Source of the DNA: Zoogloea sp. 1C4
GTDB taxonomy: Bacteria; Pseudomonadota; Gammaproteobacteria; Burkholderiales; Rhodocyclaceae
Assembly: GCF_009469605.1 (NCBI RefSeq)
Contig: NZ_SSXU01000002.1
Coordinates: forward strand, 238,807-302,806
Reading direction: 5' to 3'
DNA: 64,000 nt
The position numbers and the translations under genes are program-made. How positions within the stretch are numbered: the stretch's first letter is position 1; the number at the start of each line of letters is the position of its first letter. The notes under the pieces are model-generated. The model did no database searches. It saw nothing but the letters and a program-made list of their open reading frames with translations, and was not told the DNA's origin. Positions 60,515 to 64,000 of the stretch are shown piece by piece.

Positions 60515-61009
60515 CTACAGCAGGCCGGATTCCGCAAAGGAGAACGGGGCACCCTGGCCGACGATGATGTGGTCCAGTACCCGCACATCGATGAGCGCCA
60601 GCGCGGCTTGCAGTTGCTGGGTCAGCATGCGATCCGCGCTGGACGGCTCGGAGACGCCCGAAGGATGCTGGTGGGCGAAGACCACCGCGGCGGCATTCAA
60701 CTCCAGCACACGCTGCACGACGACACGCGGATAGACCGAAGTCGCGTTGATCGTGCCCCTGAACAGCGGCTCGTAGGCCAGCACCTGGTGCAGGCTGTCC
60801 AGGAACACAGCGGCGAATATCTCATTGGGCTCAGCGACCAGTTTCAGACGCAGGTAGTCCCGTACAGCGGCCGGTTGGCTGAGGCACGGTCCAGCTTTGA
60901 AGACCCGTCTCTCCAGCAGCACGATGGCTTGCTGGATGATCCAGTCCTCGTGTTGGGCAGCGATGGCGGAAAGCGACTCCAGGCAGGAGTCATTGACGGC
61001 GAAAGACAT
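60515..61009 (-). CDS. RadC-like JAB/MPN-domain protein
   Basis: The product has about 164 residues and carries the MPN/JAMM metal motif: Glu in AAVFLDSLHQVL context and HQHPSGVSEPSSAD (His-x-His and Asp, about 115-128). RadC-like proteins of mobile elements are common, but their DNA-repair role is doubtful. The ATG at 61009 has GGAGG seven bases upstream; the longer frame to 61087 has no support. It is encoded inside the transfer cluster, between the DsbA-like gene and PFL_4709. Confidence 0.85.
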   Translation of the reverse strand: MSFAVNDSCLESLSAIAAQHEDWIIQQAIVLLERRVFKAGPCLSQPAAVRDYLRLKLVAEPNEIFAAVFLDSLHQVLAYEPLFRGTINATSVYPRVVVQRVLELNAAAVVFAHQHPSGVSEPSSADRMLTQQLQAALALIDVRVLDHIIVGQGAPFSFAESGLL

Positions 61010-61185
61010 GGCGAACCTCCAGACGGTGAGATCGGAGGGCACTCGCCCTGGGAGGGCAAGCCCTCCTGGGGAACGAACAAGGTGCATCCATCACCGCGGC
61101 AGCGGTGATCGTTCGCGGCCAGGATGCGAGGCGAACGGGGTTGTGGTCAGCGCAGCGGACTGCGCCGTAGCCTTGAAGACCGGGG

Positions 61186-61950
61186 CTACCTGGGCATGTC
61201 GCCGACGACGTCGGCAGGCATTTCCGATGTGGGTGTGGCGGCGGGATCGCCGGCCGCGAGCATGTCCATGGCCGACAGCAAGGCATCGCCCTCGATCGGG
61301 CCCTGCAGCAGGATCGCCTTGCCGGTTTCGCGATCGTGCAGCCGCAGCGACGGCGTGGCGGTCACGCCGCTGTTCGTGGCTTCCGCAGTTTGGGTACGAA
61401 TCGCCGCGTCGGGCCGCTCGCTCGCAATGCACTGTTCGATGGCTGGCGTCAGGGCGGGGTGGCGCAGGTCTTCGGGCAAGCCCTGGCCGTCGCTGTGTGT
61501 GTGGACATAGACCCACTCGACAGCCTGCCAGAAGGCGGGATGGCCGCCGGCTTCGCCCGCGCATTCCACCAAGCGCGCTTCGGCGGACGCGGCCGGCTCA
61601 TGCGCGGCCAACGGCAGGTGGTGCCATTGCAAGGCCACGTCCGCATTGCCGGCCACCCAACGCTTGAGGACAGGGAAATAGGACCGGCAGAACGGGCATT
61701 CGAGGTCCGCGTAGAGCGTCAGCGTGAAACGACCTGCCGGGTTGCCCATCTGCCAAGGAGGCCCGGCCACCTGCGTCTCGCTGACAGGCGCCGAGGTTTG
61801 GGGCGTGGACTCGCCTGGCGAACGGGACACGAGCCAGATCAGCAGCAGCGCAACCAGCACTGCGCCTAACGCCCATGGCCAGCGGGCCCGCCAGCGCCGA
61901 CGGCGGAACGCCTGGACCTGCATCGGAATGGATGAGCGTTTCTGTTCCAT
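61186..61950 (-). CDS. DsbA-family thiol:disulfide oxidoreductase of ICE
   Basis: The 254-residue protein has one N-terminal membrane anchor (WPWALGAVLVALLLIWLV, about 24-42) and a periplasmic thioredoxin-fold domain with the active site ECPFC (CPFC, about 88-92), followed by the cis-Pro TATPSLRL. It probably forms disulfides in the cysteine-rich transfer proteins (PFL_4710, PFL_4711). It is 24 bp downstream of nothing else on this strand but 24 bp upstream in position from the ATPase stop, so it is transcribed after the ATPase gene. Confidence 0.87.
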   Translation of the reverse strand: MEQKRSSIPMQVQAFRRRRWRARWPWALGAVLVALLLIWLVSRSPGESTPQTSAPVSETQVAGPPWQMGNPAGRFTLTLYADLECPFCRSYFPVLKRWVAGNADVALQWHHLPLAAHEPAASAEARLVECAGEAGGHPAFWQAVEWVYVHTHSDGQGLPEDLRHPALTPAIEQCIASERPDAAIRTQTAEATNSGVTATPSLRLHDRETGKAILLQGPIEGDALLSAMDMLAAGDPAATPTSEMPADVVGDMPR

Positions 61951-61974
61951 GGCGTTCTCCGGTGCACGGCAGAT

Positions 61975-64000
61975 TCAGGGCAGGGCCAGGGCCGGCGACT
62001 CGATGCCGCGTGCCCGGTCGATCTTCTCGGCCACCTTGAAGGCGGCATCCAACTCGCTGACGCCGTGCTGCTGCATGAGCTGGTAGCGCTCGGCCTTCTC
62101 TTCGGGTTCGGTCTGCGCGAGCGCGAGATACAGGCTCGGCGGCACGGCGCGGAAGAGCACCTCCATGCTCTTGGAGAGGATGACGCCCTCGGTGAACTTG
62201 CCCGCTTCCTTGCGTGCCGAAAGCATCAGCGCCTTCTGCGCCGGCGAGAGTTCGCGGAATCGTGCGATCTTCTCCACCTCGTCCGGCGGCATCGACAGGC
62301 AGATCCACCACTCGATCATGTTGAGCATGGGCTCTGCGGCGCGCGGCAGATCGTCGATGTTTTGCGTCGCCAGCCAGAACCAGGCGCCCAACTTGCGCCA
62401 CATTTTTGTAATTTTCACGACATACGGCGCGAGCAGCGGGTTCTTCGTGATGATGTGGCCTTCGTCGGTCACGTTGATGATCGGGCGGCCGAGATACTGG
62501 TCACGCTCCGCGATGTTGTTCACCGTGCTGATGAGGCTGATGTACGCGATCGAGAGCTGCGCGTTGTAGCCCTCACGGGCATAGGTCGCGAGATCCACCA
62601 GCGTGATGTCGGCCTCGGGCCACGGCGTGCCGTCGCGGTCGAACATCTCGCCGTCCGTGCCTTGGCAGAACATGTCCATCGCGTCCGCCATCTCCAGCAG
62701 CCGCACGCGCCGCATCTCGGGCAACGTCGGGTCCTGGCCGCGGGTGCGCAGCGCATTGCGCACGTCGCGCGTGAGCACCGTGCGCTTCTCGGCCACGCAG
62801 TGCTCGGCGGCGTCGAGGATGCACTGGCGGATCAGCGAGCGGTCGGCGCGCGTCATCCTGGCTTCCTCCTTGTCCTCGCCGCCAGTGATCATCAGCCGCG
62901 CCGTGATCTCCAGTTCGCCCAGCACGTCGCGCTGTTCGTCCGCCTCCATGGCTGAGGCATCGGGTGGCAGGTCTTCGTCCAGCGCATCGGCATCGAGCGT
63001 TTGCACATCGCTGGGCGTTTCGATCAGCCGGCGCGCGTCGGCGAACGGCGCTAGGCTGATGCCCGATCCGGGGGCCAGCTTGACCCGATTCACGGTCAGG
63101 CCCAGGCGCCTGGCGAAGTCGCTGAACAAGCCGAAGCTATTGCCGGCTTCCACGATGAAGAGGCGCGGCCGATAAATGGCCGTGACCTGGTTCAGCAGAT
63201 TGTTGAGCGTGGCCGATTTGCCGGAACCCGTCGGGCCGAACAGGAACAGGTGGGCGTTCATCTGCCGGTCCAGGCGATTGAGCGGATCGAAGGTGATCGG
63301 CCCGCCGCCGCGGTTGAACATCGTGATGCCTGGATGCCCCGTACCCTGGGCACGGCCCCACACCGGCGACAGGTTTGCCGCGTGCTGGGCGAACATCAGT
63401 TGCGTGTACCACCGGCGCCGATCCTTGCCGGGGTTGTAGCAGCACGGCAGCCAGCGCAGGTAGCTGTTGAGCGGCGCCACCTCATCATCCTCTCGCACCG
63501 GCTGCAAACCAGCGTTGAGCATCACGTTCGCCAGGTCCAGGCCGCGCCGATCCAGTTCCGCCTCGTCGCGCCCGCGCAGGTAGAACGCCAGCGTGCCCCG
63601 GTAGAGCTTGTGCGCGCTGCCGATCAGCGAGCGGGCTTCATGCACGTCCTTGAGCGTCTGCTCCGACGCCAGCGTCTCGCCCACGGCCTTCTTCGCCAGG
63701 TGGTTCAGATCCGATTCCAGGACATCCTGGGGCGTGGCAACCATCGTGAGACAAAGCAAGGTGTCTTCCGGCATCTGGTCGAACAGCGTGTTGATCGCAT
63801 CGCCCTTGCGGGTCTCGCCGGTTAGATGTCCCGTGCCGGGCGGCATGCGCAGCCGGTCGGTGATCAGCACACGGTGCGGCATGCCGTCGAAGTACCAGGT
63901 GCCGTGCTCCACGTCGGAGCGTGGCTGGCCGAAGAACAGCCGCTGGCTGAAATCCCGCCCGCTCGCCAGTTCGATCTCGCCGGCCTCAGTCTCGTCCGGG
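61975..64000 (-). CDS. Conjugative transfer ATPase (VirB4/TraC-like, PFL_4706 family), 5' end beyond window
   Basis: At least 675 codons of an open frame continue off the window; the full protein is about 950 residues in relatives. Visible are the Walker A GPTGSGKSATLNNLL, Walker B ITLVD or PIINVTDEGH (Asp-Glu), and WLATQNIDDLP near the end. It powers pilus assembly and DNA transfer of the MPF-G system. The ATG at 63912 is internal, since in-frame coding (LASGRDFSQRLFFGQPRSDV) precedes it. It is the most upstream transfer gene seen. Confidence 0.9.
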   Translation of the reverse strand, partial: PDETEAGEIELASGRDFSQRLFFGQPRSDVEHGTWYFDGMPHRVLITDRLRMPPGTGHLTGETRKGDAINTLFDQMPEDTLLCLTMVATPQDVLESDLNHLAKKAVGETLASEQTLKDVHEARSLIGSAHKLYRGTLAFYLRGRDEAELDRRGLDLANVMLNAGLQPVREDDEVAPLNSYLRWLPCCYNPGKDRRRWYTQLMFAQHAANLSPVWGRAQGTGHPGITMFNRGGGPITFDPLNRLDRQMNAHLFLFGPTGSGKSATLNNLLNQVTAIYRPRLFIVEAGNSFGLFSDFARRLGLTVNRVKLAPGSGISLAPFADARRLIETPSDVQTLDADALDEDLPPDASAMEADEQRDVLGELEITARLMITGGEDKEEARMTRADRSLIRQCILDAAEHCVAEKRTVLTRDVRNALRTRGQDPTLPEMRRVRLLEMADAMDMFCQGTDGEMFDRDGTPWPEADITLVDLATYAREGYNAQLSIAYISLISTVNNIAERDQYLGRPIINVTDEGHIITKNPLLAPYVVKITKMWRKLGAWFWLATQNIDDLPRAAEPMLNMIEWWICLSMPPDEVEKIARFRELSPAQKALMLSARKEAGKFTEGVILSKSMEVLFRAVPPSLYLALAQTEPEEKAERYQLMQQHGVSELDAAFKVAEKIDRARGIESPALALP

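Overview
The window joins two different kinds of DNA. Positions 1 to about 18,040 are a high-GC betaproteobacterial chromosome. The order apaG, rpe, gph, trpE, (start of) trpG, a PEP-CTERM exported protein, an OvoA-type ovothiol enzyme and GTAG-type REP palindromes suggest a member of the Rhodocyclales (Thauera/Azoarcus/Zoogloea-like). This is inferred from gene content; no 16S gene is present. No tRNA or rRNA gene was seen.

From about 18,037 to the end of the window lies one end of an integrative and conjugative element (ICE). Its left border sits inside the trpG start: the first nine trpG codons (MLLMVDNYD) run straight into a stop codon and then a P4-type tyrosine integrase. The far end carries the conserved MPF-G conjugation genes of the ICEclc/PAGI-2 type: VirB4-like ATPase, DsbA-like protein, RadC-like protein, the PFL_4709/4710/4711 families, a small membrane protein, a TraG-N protein, DUF3742, and a MobH/TraI relaxase. 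An antitoxin/RES toxin pair lies between relaxase and transfer genes. The element continues beyond position 64,000.

Between integrase and conjugation genes is a cargo region. First come regulators at 19.5-21.5 kb: a LysR effector domain without a helix-turn-helix, an XRE regulator and a full LysR. Then follows a directon of about 25 kb on the minus strand (46.6 to 21.7 kb), many of whose genes overlap or are closely spaced. In transcription order it encodes: (a) a four-part efflux system (outer-membrane factor, HlyD adaptor, RbbA-like double-ABC/permease fusion, ABC-2 permease); (b) a polyhydroxyalkanoate module (phasin, PhaB, DUF3141 synthase-like hydrolase, MaoC-phosphotransacetylase fusion, SDR, acetate kinase, GltS, PhaC); (c) a universal stress protein, an LpxR-like lipid A deacylase and a coupled 37-residue peptide; and (d) a nucleotide/pentose-phosphate module (PRPP synthetase, a divergent phosphoketolase-family TPP enzyme, a beta-CASP RNase and an archaeal-type AMP phosphorylase). 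A TetR gene is divergent from it and overlaps DUF4105 and lipoprotein-esterase genes.

Read together, the cargo could salvage carbon from RNA or nucleotides into pentose phosphates and acetyl phosphate, then make ATP and acetate or acetyl-CoA for PHA, alongside envelope and efflux functions. That flux is a hypothesis. The pathway has gaps: no ribose-1,5-bisphosphate isomerase or kinase and no beta-ketothiolase are in the window, and the TPP enzyme has an altered cofactor motif. An IS66 remnant and a 5'-truncated ATPase mark a scar between cargo and conjugation genes.
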